A stretch of 64,000 bases of DNA, from NCBI GenBank assembly GCA_012972825.1, contig JABDHL010000001.1:1-64000 (forward strand), written 5' to 3'. The translations under genes and the position numbers were made by a program. Origin of the DNA: Chlorobiaceae bacterium (GTDB lineage Bacteria > Bacteroidota > Chlorobiia > Chlorobiales > Chlorobiaceae). The stretch's first letter is position 1, and each line of letters starts with the position of its first letter. Below are positions 17,643-26,373 of the stretch, one piece after another. A model generated the notes under the pieces. It saw only the letters and a list, made by a program, of their open reading frames with translations. It was not told the DNA's origin and did not search any database.

Positions 17643-18695
17643 ATGTATTCCGTTATTAACGACAGAAAAATACGTATTGCGTTGGCTGGATGCGGTCGTA
17701 TATCCAAAAACCATTTTGCGGCTATCAACCAACATGCAGAGTCTCTGGAACTTGCTGCCATCTGTGATACTGATCACCATAGACTTCAGGAACACCAGAA
17801 TCACTATAATGTTCCCGGGTACCATCGGTTAGAGTCAATGCTCAACGCTGAAAAAATTGACCTTATAGCTCTCTGCACTCCAAGCGGACTACACCCGGCT
17901 GAAACCATGCTTGCTGCCCGTTACGGGGTCAATGTCATGACCGAAAAACCAATGGCTACCCGATGGCACGATGGTGTCAATATGGTTAAAGCCTGCGACG
18001 AGGCTGGTGTGCGCCTCTTTGTCGTTAAACAAAACCGCCGCAATGCCACACTGAAGCTTCTCAAAAGCGCCGTGGAAAAGGAACGATTTGGAAGAATTTA
18101 CATGGTCAACATCAATGTTTTCTGGTCGCGTCCACAGGAGTATTACGACAGTGCCACATGGCGCGGTACCTGGGAGTTTGACGGAGGCGCATTCATGAAC
18201 CAGGCCAGCCACTACGTCGATCTTATCGACTGGCTTATCGGCCCGGTAGAAAGCCTTCAGGCATATACAGCCACCCTGGCCCGCAACATAGAAGTTGAAG
18301 ATACCGGTGTTGTCAGTTTTAAATGGCGCTCAGGAGCTCTTGGATCTATGAATGTTACCATGCTTACCTATTCAAAAAACTTCGAAGGCTCCATAACTAT
18401 TATCGGCGAAAAAGGAACAGTACGCGTTGGCGGTCTCGCTGTCAATGAAATCCAGCACTGGGAATTTAAAGAAAGCGACCCAGACGATGACTACCTAATA
18501 ACAGCCAGTGACGAAACAACATCAGCCTACGGCTATGGCCACCCGTTGTATTACAAAAACGTCATTGATGTGCTCCAAGGCAAAGCAGAGCCAGAAGCAG
18601 ACGGGCGCGAAAACCTCCATTCCCTCGAAATACTGACTGCAATCTACATCTCCAGTCGCGACGGAAAAAGGGTCTCCCTTCCTCTGGAGTACTAG
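17643..18695 (+). CDS. wbpB: Gfo/Idh/MocA oxidoreductase, WbpB-like (UDP-GlcNAcA 3-dehydrogenase)
   Basis: The 350-residue protein has an N-terminal Rossmann fold (IRIALAGCGRISKNHF) and the family Lys in VMTEKPMATRW. Its C-terminal domain is of the WbpB/WlbA type (RGTWEFDGGAFMNQASHYVD, with the conserved His). It oxidises C3 of UDP-N-acetylglucosaminuronate. Together with the dehydrogenase upstream and the acetyltransferase downstream it points to a 2,3-diacetamido-2,3-dideoxy uronic acid. The open frame extends upstream into the heptad array, so I start at the ATG at 17643, matching homologues. The WbpE-type aminotransferase expected between WbpB and WbpD is not in this part of the locus. 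Confidence 0.85.
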   Translation: MYSVINDRKIRIALAGCGRISKNHFAAINQHAESLELAAICDTDHHRLQEHQNHYNVPGYHRLESMLNAEKIDLIALCTPSGLHPAETMLAARYGVNVMTEKPMATRWHDGVNMVKACDEAGVRLFVVKQNRRNATLKLLKSAVEKERFGRIYMVNINVFWSRPQEYYDSATWRGTWEFDGGAFMNQASHYVDLIDWLIGPVESLQAYTATLARNIEVEDTGVVSFKWRSGALGSMNVTMLTYSKNFEGSITIIGEKGTVRVGGLAVNEIQHWEFKESDPDDDYLITASDETTSAYGYGHPLYYKNVIDVLQGKAEPEADGRENLHSLEILTAIYISSRDGKRVSLPLEY

Positions 18696-18716
18696 TTATA
18701 GGTAATAGATTTTGCA

Positions 18717-19286
18717 ATGATAACCATCCACCCAACCGCCATAGTTGATCCAGGTGCCCAGCTTGGTACCGGCACTCGCGTCTGGCACTGGAGCCATATC
18801 TCCGCCGGAGCTACAATCGGTGAATGCTGTTCCTTCGGTCAAAACGTCTACGTCGGCAATGAGGTCAAAATCGGCAACAACGTCAAAGTTCAAAACAACG
18901 TCAGCATTTACGACGCAGTCACGATCGAAGATGACGTTTTCTGCGGTCCCAGCATGGTGTTCACAAACGTCCACAATCCCCGCTGCGCGGTAATCCGCAA
19001 AGAGGAGTATCGTCCAACCCTCATAAAAAAAGGGGCCACACTAGGAGCAAACTGCACCATAGTATGCGGAGTAACCGTAGGGGAGTATGCTTTTGTTGCA
19101 GCCGGAGCTGTTATCAACCGCAATGTAAAGCCTTACGCACTTATGGCAGGTGTGCCCGCCAAACAAATCGGCTGGATGAGTGAGTACGGCGAAAAGTTAA
19201 ATCTTCCCTTAACCGGTAACGCCCAGACAACCTGTTCGAATACTGGTCAACAGTACAAACTTAAAGACGGCAACTGCTCCTGTTAA
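18717..19286 (+). CDS. wbpD: WbpD/WlbB-type hexapeptide-repeat N-acetyltransferase
   Basis: The 189-residue protein is a left-handed beta-helix acyltransferase. It begins [20 protein letters not shown] and continues through repeated hexapeptides ([20 protein letters not shown]) to the acetyl-CoA-binding turns ([20 protein letters not shown]). WbpD/WlbB enzymes acetylate the 3-amino group of UDP-2-acetamido-3-amino-2,3-dideoxyglucuronate. It follows the WbpB-like gene by 21 bases. The last 20 residues are variable and Cys-rich. The family assignment is firm; the exact substrate follows from context. Confidence 0.85.
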   Translation: MITIHPTAIVDPGAQLGTGTRVWHWSHISAGATIGECCSFGQNVYVGNEVKIGNNVKVQNNVSIYDAVTIEDDVFCGPSMVFTNVHNPRCAVIRKEEYRPTLIKKGATLGANCTIVCGVTVGEYAFVAAGAVINRNVKPYALMAGVPAKQIGWMSEYGEKLNLPLTGNAQTTCSNTGQQYKLKDGNCSC

Positions 19287-19348
19287 AAATCCGTGACAGG
19301 TCAACAACTTATGAAGAATATGTATTATGTTATAGTATACTTATATAC

Positions 19349-19753
19349 ATGCGTCTTGAATTTTTAGCTGTGACTGAAAGCAGCGGAGCTTTAAAAACTA
19401 CAGATGGCGACCACAAGGAGGGGCTCCTATATATATGTATCTGCATTGTGTCTGCCCTGTTTTCTTGCGGAAACATTTTCTGTGAAGCGCTTAACAGTAT
19501 TGAACGCTACTGGGCTGGGTTGGAAAAATCATGGGATGGTTATTTCCTTGAGAGTGTGACAACGGTTATCAATCGTGCCAGCAACTTTGCTTGGCGAGGA
19601 ATATCGGCAACAGCAATGCTCATCGATACGGTATACCAAAAGGGTATAAGGCTCTGCGGTAAAGAAAAAAAGAATCTTGAAAAAAGACTGATGCGATCAA
19701 AAGACCTACAGTGGTGGGATATAAGCATCAGACCTAAAACGGTATTTTTATAA
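19349..19753 (+). pseudogene. Unrecognised fragment, possibly the end of a transposase
   Basis: An open frame of 134 codons with no clear ribosome-binding site begins inside the dispersed repeat at 19369, so its N-terminus is probably not native. The last 40 residues (DTVYQKGIRLCGKEKKNLEK, then WWDISIRP) resemble in pattern the C-terminal Y-x-x-G ... W-x-x-x-I-x-P ending of some DDE transposases such as ISAzo13 relatives, but this is pattern reading, not a match. No inverted repeats were found. It lies directly before a HicAB locus in an accessory patch. It could instead be an orphan hypothetical gene. Confidence 0.3.
19369..19392 (+). repeat. Short dispersed repeat, copy 2 (matches 15333-15357)
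   Basis: TGTGACTGAAAGCAGCGGAG followed by CTTT differs from the 15333 copy at one internal position. It lies about 80 bases after the WbpD-like gene, where the accessory patch begins. Confidence 0.6.
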
Positions 19754-19807
19754 TGACTGAGTCCCTAAATGCTTGCATATTTATTGTAAATTGCGGTCAT
19801 TGCTATC

Positions 19808-20062
19808 GTGAATAATAAAAATCGCAAGACTCTCGATAAGATATACTCGGATCCTATATGTGGCAATCTGCCATGGAATCATATCGAAGCACTACCTATA
19901 GCAGTTGGTTGCAATGTGGTCGAAGGAAGGGGCTCATCGGTGACCTTCGAGAAAGATGGCCGAAGAGCCTATTTTCACCGTCCGCATCCGCAACGAGAGG
20001 CACTTATCTACCGCGTCAAGGTGGCGCGTGAGTTTTTGATAAAACTGGAGATCACCCCATGA
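19808..20062 (+). CDS. hicA: HicA-family toxin (mRNA interferase)
   Basis: The 84-residue protein matches the longer HicA class. It has a helix WNHIEALPIAVGCNVVEGRG, the strand SSVTFEKDG and the signature FHRPHPQ, followed by VKVAREFLIKLEITP. HicA folds as a double-stranded-RNA-binding-like domain and cuts mRNA when free of its antitoxin. The glycine-serine turn carries Ser where some HicA proteins have the catalytic His, as is usual in the HRPHP subgroup. Translation starts at GTG 19808. The stop overlaps the hicB start (ATGA). Confidence 0.85.
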   Translation: MNNKNRKTLDKIYSDPICGNLPWNHIEALPIAVGCNVVEGRGSSVTFEKDGRRAYFHRPHPQREALIYRVKVAREFLIKLEITP

Positions 20063-20394
20063 AAAACACAATGACCTACAGCGGATATATGGCCAGTATG
20101 GAATTTGACCCTGACGATAATATTCTGGTCGGGCGAGTTCTTGGTATAGATGACCTGATAAGCTTTCACGGAGACTCAGTATCAGATTTCACGCAGGCAT
20201 TCCACGAAGCGGTAGATGATTACGTATCAGCCTGTGAAAAATTGGGACAGGCGCCAGAAAAGCCCGCGTCCGGACGTCTCATGTTGCGCGTTAATCCTGT
20301 GGTTCATGCAGCAGCTCTCAAAGCAGCCGCGCATACCGGACAAAGTCTCAATCGATGGGCAGAACAAGTGCTTCGCCAAGCAACCCATTCATAA
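20059..20394 (+). CDS. hicB: HicB-family antitoxin with ribbon-helix-helix domain
   Basis: The 111-residue protein has the partial RNase H-like HicB core (YSGYMASMEFDPDDNILVGR, FHGDSVSDFTQAFHEAVDDY). A C-terminal Arc/ribbon-helix-helix segment follows (HAAALKAAAHTGQSLNRWAE), which would bind the operon's own promoter. It is coupled to hicA by a four-base overlap, in toxin-first order as usual for hicAB. The pair sits in an accessory patch and may stabilise the surrounding island. Confidence 0.88.
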   Translation: MKNTMTYSGYMASMEFDPDDNILVGRVLGIDDLISFHGDSVSDFTQAFHEAVDDYVSACEKLGQAPEKPASGRLMLRVNPVVHAAALKAAAHTGQSLNRWAEQVLRQATHS

Positions 20395-20466
20395 TTCCGC
20401 ACTATCTTTCTTTCTTGTTTTTACTCAGAACTCAGCATTAAGAAAGACCTATAAAGGAGATTATTT

Positions 20467-20508
20467 ATGTTGCAAAGTTATGAAGCCAAAGTTAAACAGT
20501 GCATCTGA
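20467..20508 (+). pseudogene. Thirteen-codon remnant of a small antitoxin-like gene
   Basis: AAAGGAGATT, a good ribosome-binding site, precedes an ATG whose frame reads MLQSYEAKVKQCI and stops. This start resembles small antitoxin-like proteins that begin MLxxYEAxVKNG. The rest is lost. It could be a functional leader peptide, but nothing supports that. Confidence 0.25.
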
Positions 20509-20592
20509 ACAGGCATTAGAAGCGTCCCCAAATACTAAAATCCATTTTCTTGTCCTCAATTCCTTTCACTCCTCACCAATTCGTGTAACGCC

Positions 20593-21456
20593 ATGCCCCA
20601 CCGAACACCACGAAAACTGATCACTTTCGACTGGGCAATGAAACGGCTGCTGCGCAGCAAAGCCAACTTTGAGATCCTTGAAGGGTTTTTAAGCGAACTT
20701 TTGGGCGAAGATATTCTGATCCTTGAAATCCTGGAAAGCGAAAGCAATAAAGAGAGTAAAACCGACAAATTCAATCGTGTTGATCTGAAGGTAAAAGACA
20801 GCAAAGGCGAGATAGTCATTATCGAAGTTCAGTACGAGCGAGAACTTGATTACCTGCAACGCATGCTCTATGGCACATCACGAGTCATAACCGAACATCA
20901 ACAGGAAAGCGAGGCATATTCAAAACTGGTAAAGGTCATCTCCGTCAACATCCTTTATTTTGATCTTGGGCACGGCAGTGACTACATCTATCATGGCACT
21001 ACCACTTTCATCGGTATCCACGACCACGACAAACTGCAACTCGATATACGGCAGCAGAAACAGTACGGCAAGATCCAGATAAACCATATTTATCCTGAAT
21101 ACTATCTGATCCGGCTTAACAACTTTAACAGCGCAGCAAAAACATCGCTCGACGAATGGATATACTTCCTGAAAAACGAAGAGATCAAAGAGGAATTCAA
21201 AGCCAAAGGAATCCAGAAAGCAAAAAAGTCATTCTCCATCCTGAGCATGTCTGAAACAGAACAGTTGGCCTACGTTCGTTACCAGGATGATCTTCGTTAT
21301 CAGGCCAGTCTTGTAGAGTCCAACTATGGTCTTGGACTGAGGGAAGGCAGAGAGGAAGGCAAACTTGAAGTAGCCAAGCGGTTGGTGAATAATGGTATGA
21401 GCGTTGAAGAAGCAGCAGCCGTCGCAGGGATAAGCGTAGAATTGTTAAAGCACTGA
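20593..21456 (+). CDS. Rpn-family PD-(D/E)XK nuclease (putative transposase family)
   Basis: The 287-residue protein has the Rpn/transposase_31-like core. The N-terminus is LITFDWAMKRLLRSKANFEI, and the nuclease motif is RVDLKVKDSKGEIVIIEVQY, supplying D, E and Q of the PD-(D/E)XK site. The C-terminal tail (GLREGREEGKLEVAKRLVNN, then a short helix-turn-helix-like end) is typical of the family. E. coli Rpn proteins are DNA nucleases that promote recA-independent recombination, and many genomes carry multiple copies near mobile DNA. It lies next to hicAB and precedes the flippase gene. Confidence 0.85.
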   Translation: MPHRTPRKLITFDWAMKRLLRSKANFEILEGFLSELLGEDILILEILESESNKESKTDKFNRVDLKVKDSKGEIVIIEVQYERELDYLQRMLYGTSRVITEHQQESEAYSKLVKVISVNILYFDLGHGSDYIYHGTTTFIGIHDHDKLQLDIRQQKQYGKIQINHIYPEYYLIRLNNFNSAAKTSLDEWIYFLKNEEIKEEFKAKGIQKAKKSFSILSMSETEQLAYVRYQDDLRYQASLVESNYGLGLREGREEGKLEVAKRLVNNGMSVEEAAAVAGISVELLKH

Positions 21457-21548
21457 GTTCTAAAAAGCCATTTGACACAGGAAGCTGTTTTTAATACAGC
21501 TGCTTTCCATTAAAATACCCGGTTTCAGAAAAGTGAACTGTATGCCGC

Positions 21549-21582
21549 GCTTTGGCGGTAACTTCACTTAGTCAACAACGTC
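21549..21582. repeat. Dispersed repeat, copy 2 (matches 7853-7889)
   Basis: GCTTTGGCGG and TAGTCAACAACGTC recur here downstream of the Rpn gene. On the minus strand the copy reads DVVD, a stop, then LPPK, so if it derives from a gene it is dead. A weak hairpin without a T-tract lies just upstream (21483-21501). Confidence 0.4.
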
Positions 21583-21600
21583 CCCCCAAAATACTCCATT

Positions 21601-23418
21601 TTGAAAAGCAGCAGACATTCGATATTTAATCTTTTATTTCGTCTCTGGCATCATATTACCCCATGGCGGCGCACACAGGTTGGGTTATTGCTCATCTTGA
21701 TGTTTGCGGCCTCATTTGCTGAAATACTCAGCATAGGGGCTGTGCTTCCGTTTCTTGCCGTGTTGACCGCACCGGAACGCATATTCAAGCTTCCTGCAGC
21801 CAGGCCATTCATTAATTTTATAGGCTTCACCTCATCCAACCAGCTTCTGCTTCCGCTCACCATTGGATTTGGCGCAGCGGCACTCCTATCCGGCGCCATG
21901 CGCCTCCTTCTCCTCTGGGCCAGCACAAGAATCTCTTTTGCTATAGGAGCAGATCTCAGTATCAATATCTACCGCAGAACTCTCTACCAGCCATACGCAG
22001 TGCATGCAGCCCGCAACAGCAGCGAAGTCATCAGCGGTATATCAGGTAAAGCTAGCGGTGTCATAGGGAACATTATTATGCCTTCTTTGACACTTATCAG
22101 TTCGGCAATTATGCTTATTGCAATTCTCTTAGCTCTTATATCTTTAGATCCCGTCATTGCATTGGCAGCTTTTGGTGGATTTGGTTTGATATACGCCATC
22201 ATTATCAAACTTACACAAGGCAGGTTATTGATCAATAGTCAAAGTATTGCCCGCGAATCAACACAGCTCATCAAATCACTACAGGAAGGATTAGGTGGTA
22301 TACGCGATGTCCTGATCGACGGCTGCCAGGCAGTCTACTGCCAGATTTACCGCAATGCCGATCTTCCTTTGCGCCGGGCACAGGGCAATAGCAATTTTAT
22401 CAGTCAAAGTCCGCGTTTTGGCATCGAAGCTCTCGGGATGATGCTCATCGCAGCCTTGGCATATCTCCTTGCCCGGCAGCCCGACGGAATAGCCAAGGCG
22501 ATTCCAGTCCTTGGTGCCCTTGCCCTTGGCGCTCAGCGCCTATTACCAGTACTGCAGGGTGGCTATGTTTCATGGTCCAGCATTCAAAGCGGACAAGTCT
22601 CTTTGAAAGACACCCTCGAACTGCTCGATCAACCACTACCGGAATATGTCGACCAGCCCCCCGCAAAACCAATTCCGTTTCACCAGCAAATCACCCTTAA
22701 ACAACTCTCGTTTCGTTACACACACCAAACACCCTGGATACTCAACAACCTGGACCTTACAATCCCGAAAGGCAGCCGCATCGGATTCATAGGCCTCACC
22801 GGCAGCGGCAAAAGCACCCTCCTCGATATCGTCATGGGATTGCTCCAGCCCAACCAAGGAACCCTTCAAATCGATAATGAGGAAATCACAACAAACAACA
22901 CCCGCAACTGGCAAGCCCACATAGCCCACGTCCCACAAGCCATCTTCCTGGCCGACAGCACCATCCAGGAAAACATAGCCTTCGGAGTCCCGATAAACAA
23001 AATCAATCAGGACTTAGTAAAACAAGCCGCCGAGCAGGCCCAAATCGCCGACATCATCGAAACCTGGCCAAAAAAATACCAAACCTTCGTAGGCGAACGA
23101 GGCATCCGCCTCTCCGGAGGCCAACGCCAACGCATAGGCATAGCCAGAGCCCTCTACAAAAAAGCCGACGTTATCATCTTCGACGAAGCCACCAGCGCCC
23201 TCGACAACAAAACCGAACAAGCCGTAATGCAATCCATAGAATCCCTCGGCCAAAACCTAACCATACTTATTATAGCGCATCGTCTCACTACATTGAAAAA
23301 CTGCACCCAGATAGTAGAACTAGCAGACGGCGGCATAAAACGAATCGGTACCTATCAAGAAATAGTAGGCGAGGAAAACTTATCATCAACACCAGCAATT
23401 CTCAGCACTCAGCCCTGA
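21601..23418 (+). CDS. ABC-type polysaccharide/lipid-linked oligosaccharide flippase (PglK/MsbA-like)
   Basis: The 605-residue half-transporter has six N-terminal transmembrane helices (about residues 20-320). Its nucleotide-binding domain has Walker A GLTGSGKST (near 398), signature LSGGQRQRIG (near 505), Walker [15 protein letters not shown] and the H-loop IAHRLTT. It would dimerise and flip undecaprenyl-linked oligosaccharide or export a lipid. No Wzx is visible elsewhere in the window, so this may be the flippase for the locus. The start is a TTG at 21601. The last quarter of the gene uses codons unlike its first part, and the same segment is duplicated at 30955-31228. Confidence 0.88.
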   Translation: MKSSRHSIFNLLFRLWHHITPWRRTQVGLLLILMFAASFAEILSIGAVLPFLAVLTAPERIFKLPAARPFINFIGFTSSNQLLLPLTIGFGAAALLSGAMRLLLLWASTRISFAIGADLSINIYRRTLYQPYAVHAARNSSEVISGISGKASGVIGNIIMPSLTLISSAIMLIAILLALISLDPVIALAAFGGFGLIYAIIIKLTQGRLLINSQSIARESTQLIKSLQEGLGGIRDVLIDGCQAVYCQIYRNADLPLRRAQGNSNFISQSPRFGIEALGMMLIAALAYLLARQPDGIAKAIPVLGALALGAQRLLPVLQGGYVSWSSIQSGQVSLKDTLELLDQPLPEYVDQPPAKPIPFHQQITLKQLSFRYTHQTPWILNNLDLTIPKGSRIGFIGLTGSGKSTLLDIVMGLLQPNQGTLQIDNEEITTNNTRNWQAHIAHVPQAIFLADSTIQENIAFGVPINKINQDLVKQAAEQAQIADIIETWPKKYQTFVGERGIRLSGGQRQRIGIARALYKKADVIIFDEATSALDNKTEQAVMQSIESLGQNLTILIIAHRLTTLKNCTQIVELADGGIKRIGTYQEIVGEENLSSTPAILSTQP

Positions 23419-23497
23419 ATACTCAGTACTTTCTTTCCTCATCACTAAGAAAATCGGCAATTAAAAGACTGCCAACATCCAACTGCCTTCAATCTAA
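23401..23497. repeat. Heptad-like repeats after the flippase gene
   Basis: CTCAGCA, CTCAGCC, CTGAATA, CTCAGTA form heptads overlapping the flippase stop. GCCAACA, TCCAACT and GCCTTCA (23471-23491) form a second, weak heptad set of the GCCAACT family right before the next start. Similar weak sets lie at 24171-24191. Confidence 0.55.
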
Positions 23498-24109
23498 ATG
23501 AAATATTCTGAATACAGGTATTTAATTCTCTCAGATCTTTATCGAATTACAGGAGATATTAAAATTCTGTCATTTTTACGTTCCATTATATTTGGTTTAT
23601 ATAAATACAACTTCTGGATGCGAACATGTTTTTATACGAGATCAAATGTAATACTAAAATATACCATACACCCAATCGCAAATCTTATACTTCGCCACAT
23701 AGTCTACAAGTTAGGAATTCAAATTCCCAGTTCAACCAAAATTGGTAGTGGCTTTCATATTGGACATTTTGGAGGAATCGTTGTTAATGCGGAGAGTGTG
23801 ATTGGTAAAAATTGTAATATCTCTCATGGTGTCACGATAGGTAAGGGGAATCGCGGGAAAAATAAAGGATGTTCAATATTAGGAAATAATATTTACATAG
23901 GACCCGGAGCAAAGATTATTGGTGCGGTTAAAATTGGAAATAATGTCGCAATTGGAGCAAATTGTGTTGTGACAAAAGATATTCCTGACAATTCTGTAGT
24001 TGTTGGCATTCCGGGAAAAGTGATATCACAAAATGGTTCAGTTGGATATATCAACAGAACTGATTATGATAAAAAGATCGGCTACGTACAGAAAGCCAAT
24101 AAAACATAA
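23498..24109 (+). CDS. CysE-like serine/sugar O-acetyltransferase (hexapeptide repeat)
   Basis: The 203-residue protein has an N-terminal helical part and a left-handed beta-helix. Key segments are IPSSTKIGSGFHIGHFGGIV, NCNISHGVTIGKGNRGKNKG and NNVAIGANCVVTKDIPDNSV. This is the serine O-acetyltransferase/WcaB-type layout, with the catalytic His in SHGVTIG. In a polysaccharide locus the acceptor is more likely a sugar than serine. It is more AT-rich than the flippase gene before it, so probably a separate acquisition. Confidence 0.8.
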   Translation: MKYSEYRYLILSDLYRITGDIKILSFLRSIIFGLYKYNFWMRTCFYTRSNVILKYTIHPIANLILRHIVYKLGIQIPSSTKIGSGFHIGHFGGIVVNAESVIGKNCNISHGVTIGKGNRGKNKGCSILGNNIYIGPGAKIIGAVKIGNNVAIGANCVVTKDIPDNSVVVGIPGKVISQNGSVGYINRTDYDKKIGYVQKANKT

Positions 24110-24220
24110 GGGCACCACCGGTTATATTTTATTTCTTAGCTCTATTTTTAAACTAAGCACTTAGAATGTTGCCATCTGCCGACTGTCAATTTTCTTGATT
24201 TCCTCATCACTTAAAAAACC

Positions 24221-24694
24221 ATGACCCTCTCAATACCCGAACAACCTCACAAACAAACTCGATCCGATCACTGGGAAAGGATATGGCAGGAACCATCCAA
24301 CTCTCTGGGTGGCTACTATCATAAATGGCTCCATCGGGTGTATGGATTTGTCATTCCAAAAGGTGTACGGGTACTTGAGCTCGGTTGCGGCAGTGGTGAT
24401 CTCTTAGCATCGCTGTTGCCGGAATATGGTGTTGGTATTGATTTTGCAACATCTGCGATAGCAAAGGCGCGTCAAAGTCATCCCGGTCTGCGCTTTGAGG
24501 TGATGGATGCGGAAGCGGTTAAACTTGGTAGTGAGCAGTTTGATTTTATTATTCTTTCAGATCTTGTCAACGACATTAGGGATGTACAGGCCGTGCTGGA
24601 GGGTCTTAAGCCATGCTGCCATTCAGGAACAAAGTTAGTTGTGAACTTTTACAGCCACCCCAATGCTTTCCCAGAACTGGCTTACGGTTCATGA
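24221..24694 (+). pseudogene. SAM methyltransferase half of a disrupted methyltransferase-GT2 fusion
   Basis: Residues 1-150 form a class I methyltransferase with motif I VLELGCGSGDLL and acidic motif VGIDFATSAI. The frame ends abruptly at FYSHPNAFPELAYGS. In known bifunctional proteins of this type the sequence continues through a short helix into QNWL-x-x-HDIRNLL and then a family 2 glycosyltransferase. Here those segments are in another frame and overlap by 32 bases, with about 15-20 residues apparently missing. Either a small deletion with frameshift broke the fusion, or two separate proteins are now made. The methyltransferase half may still fold. Confidence 0.6.
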
Positions 24695-25598
24695 TATTCG
24701 TAATCTCCTGACTCTTTCAGGGTATGAGTTCCTCCATGACTGGTCAGAAATAGTGATTCCACTCGCTCTTCCTGGAACCAACCTCTTCAACCGTTTTTTT
24801 GCCAAAATCATACCATTTCGCTGGTTAGCGTTAACCAATTTTGTTGTTGGGCGACCGTTGGGAAAGAAGTTCACTGCAGAGCCAACCTGCACTGTCGTTG
24901 TGGCTGCGCGCAACGAAGAAGGTCATATCGAAGAGTTGTTTCAGAGAATTCCAGAACTTGGCCCTAATACTGAAATTATCTTTGTTGAAGGCAATTCACA
25001 GGACGATACCTTTGGCGCAATTGAACGAGCAATCCCAGCGCATCCGGAGCGCAACTGCCGTCTCCTCAAACAACCAGGAAAAGGGAAAGGCGATGCTGTG
25101 CGCACAGGTTTTGCTGTAGCGACAGGAGATATTTTAATGATTCTTGATGCCGATATGACGGTGCTTCCCGAAGACCTTCCGCGTTTTTATAATGCAATTT
25201 CATCAGGAAAAGGCGAATTCATTAATGGAGTGCGCCTTGTATATCCTATGGAGAACGAAGCTATGCGCTTTTTTAACATTATTGGCAACAAGTTTTTTGC
25301 TTCTGCATTTACCTGGCTTTTAGGGCAACCGATTCGCGATACACTTTGCGGAACAAAGGTGATCTGGCGTAAAGACTATGAGTCTTTGGTCGCAAATAGA
25401 CATTATTTTGGTAATTTTGACCCATTTGGTGATTTTGATCTTCTTTTTGGCGCAGCCAAGCTAAACTTGAAAATTCTTGAAGTCCCCATCCGCTACCACT
25501 CACGCCGTTATGGAGAGACCAATATTTCTCGCTGGAGCCATGGTGTACTATTGTTGAAAATGGTCATTTTTGCCTCACGGCGTATTAAGTTTTTTTGA
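24663..25598 (+). CDS. Family 2 glycosyltransferase (C-terminal half of the split fusion)
   Basis: The 311-residue frame begins with the end of the methyltransferase module (QNWLTVHDIRNLLTLSGYEF). From about residue 75 it has a GT2 domain: TCTVVVAARNEEGHIEELFQ, the nucleotide-binding ILMILDADMTVLPEDL, and a C-terminal DTLCGTKVIWRKDYE and HSRRYGETNISRWSHG. This layout resembles dolichol-phosphate-mannose-synthase-like enzymes. The glycosyltransferase part is complete and likely active if translated from the ATG at 24663 or by coupling with the upstream frame. Confidence 0.75.
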   Translation: MLSQNWLTVHDIRNLLTLSGYEFLHDWSEIVIPLALPGTNLFNRFFAKIIPFRWLALTNFVVGRPLGKKFTAEPTCTVVVAARNEEGHIEELFQRIPELGPNTEIIFVEGNSQDDTFGAIERAIPAHPERNCRLLKQPGKGKGDAVRTGFAVATGDILMILDADMTVLPEDLPRFYNAISSGKGEFINGVRLVYPMENEAMRFFNIIGNKFFASAFTWLLGQPIRDTLCGTKVIWRKDYESLVANRHYFGNFDPFGDFDLLFGAAKLNLKILEVPIRYHSRRYGETNISRWSHGVLLLKMVIFASRRIKFF

Positions 25599-25602
25599 CC
25601 TT

Positions 25603-26373
25603 ATGGCAGGATTTCTTCGCCGATGTATTGCACACCCTCTGACAAGAGGCATGGACATCGACGACCCAGACACAACGGCATTACGCCTGCAAATTATTCA
25701 GTCAAAGCCATTTCTAAGAAAGCTTTATGAAGAGTGGTATCAACAAATTGCAACTCATTTCTCTCCATTGGCTCACGTTTTGGAATTAGGCTCAGGGGCA
25801 GGATTTCTTAAGTCATTTATGCCGAATCTCATAACAAGCGAACTCTTCCCTACGCCCGGCGTCGAGTTAGTTATTGATGCTCAGTCAATAGCCCTCTCTG
25901 ATGCTTCACTTGATGGCATTGTAATGACTGACGTACTGCATCATCTACCTGATTGCAACTCTTTTTTTCTTGAGGCAGCTCGAGTCATTCGATCCGGTGG
26001 GCACATAGTGATGATTGAACCATGGAATACTCCATGGTCAAGCTGGGTATATACTCATCTCCACCATGAACCTTTTAAAGTGAATGCAGTAGACTGGCGG
26101 ATCCCGTCTGCAGGGCCATTGTCGGGCGCAAATGGAGCCCTTCCATGGATCATTTTTCATCGTGATCGTGCAATTTTTGAAAAACTATATCCGAAATTGC
26201 GTCTTGTAAGCATAGCTCCGTTTATGCCGTTTGCCTATCTGCTTTCCGGAGGTGTCTCTTTAAGAAGTTTATTGCCTGGATGGATGTACCGGTTTATCAG
26301 GTCTCTTGAAAAGCATACCAATGAATCATCCCATGCTATGTTTGCCATGATTATTGTAGAACGGATACGATGA
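25603..26373 (+). CDS. Class I SAM-dependent methyltransferase
   Basis: From the ATG at 25603 the protein is 256 residues. It starts with the family-specific HPLTRGMDIDDP and then has motif I VLELGSGAGFLK, the acidic loop VIDAQSIALSDASLDGIVMT and DVLHHLPD. The core is followed by a C-terminal cap with hydrophobic stretches. It sits between the GT2 gene and a flippase-like membrane protein, and overlaps the latter by four bases (ATGA). Homologues are commonly next to such GT2/flippase pairs. The acceptor is unknown; a lipid-linked sugar is plausible. An in-frame TTG at 25570 would add 11 residues and I prefer the ATG. Confidence 0.8.
   Translation: MAGFLRRCIAHPLTRGMDIDDPDTTALRLQIIQSKPFLRKLYEEWYQQIATHFSPLAHVLELGSGAGFLKSFMPNLITSELFPTPGVELVIDAQSIALSDASLDGIVMTDVLHHLPDCNSFFLEAARVIRSGGHIVMIEPWNTPWSSWVYTHLHHEPFKVNAVDWRIPSAGPLSGANGALPWIIFHRDRAIFEKLYPKLRLVSIAPFMPFAYLLSGGVSLRSLLPGWMYRFIRSLEKHTNESSHAMFAMIIVERIR

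Noticed and set aside
21483-21501. Terminator after the Rpn gene
   Set aside because: The stem is six bases with no following T-tract.
21549-21582. Integron attC site
   Set aside because: There is a small hairpin but no paired core sites with GTTRRRY/RYYYAAC at proper spacing, and no integrase nearby.
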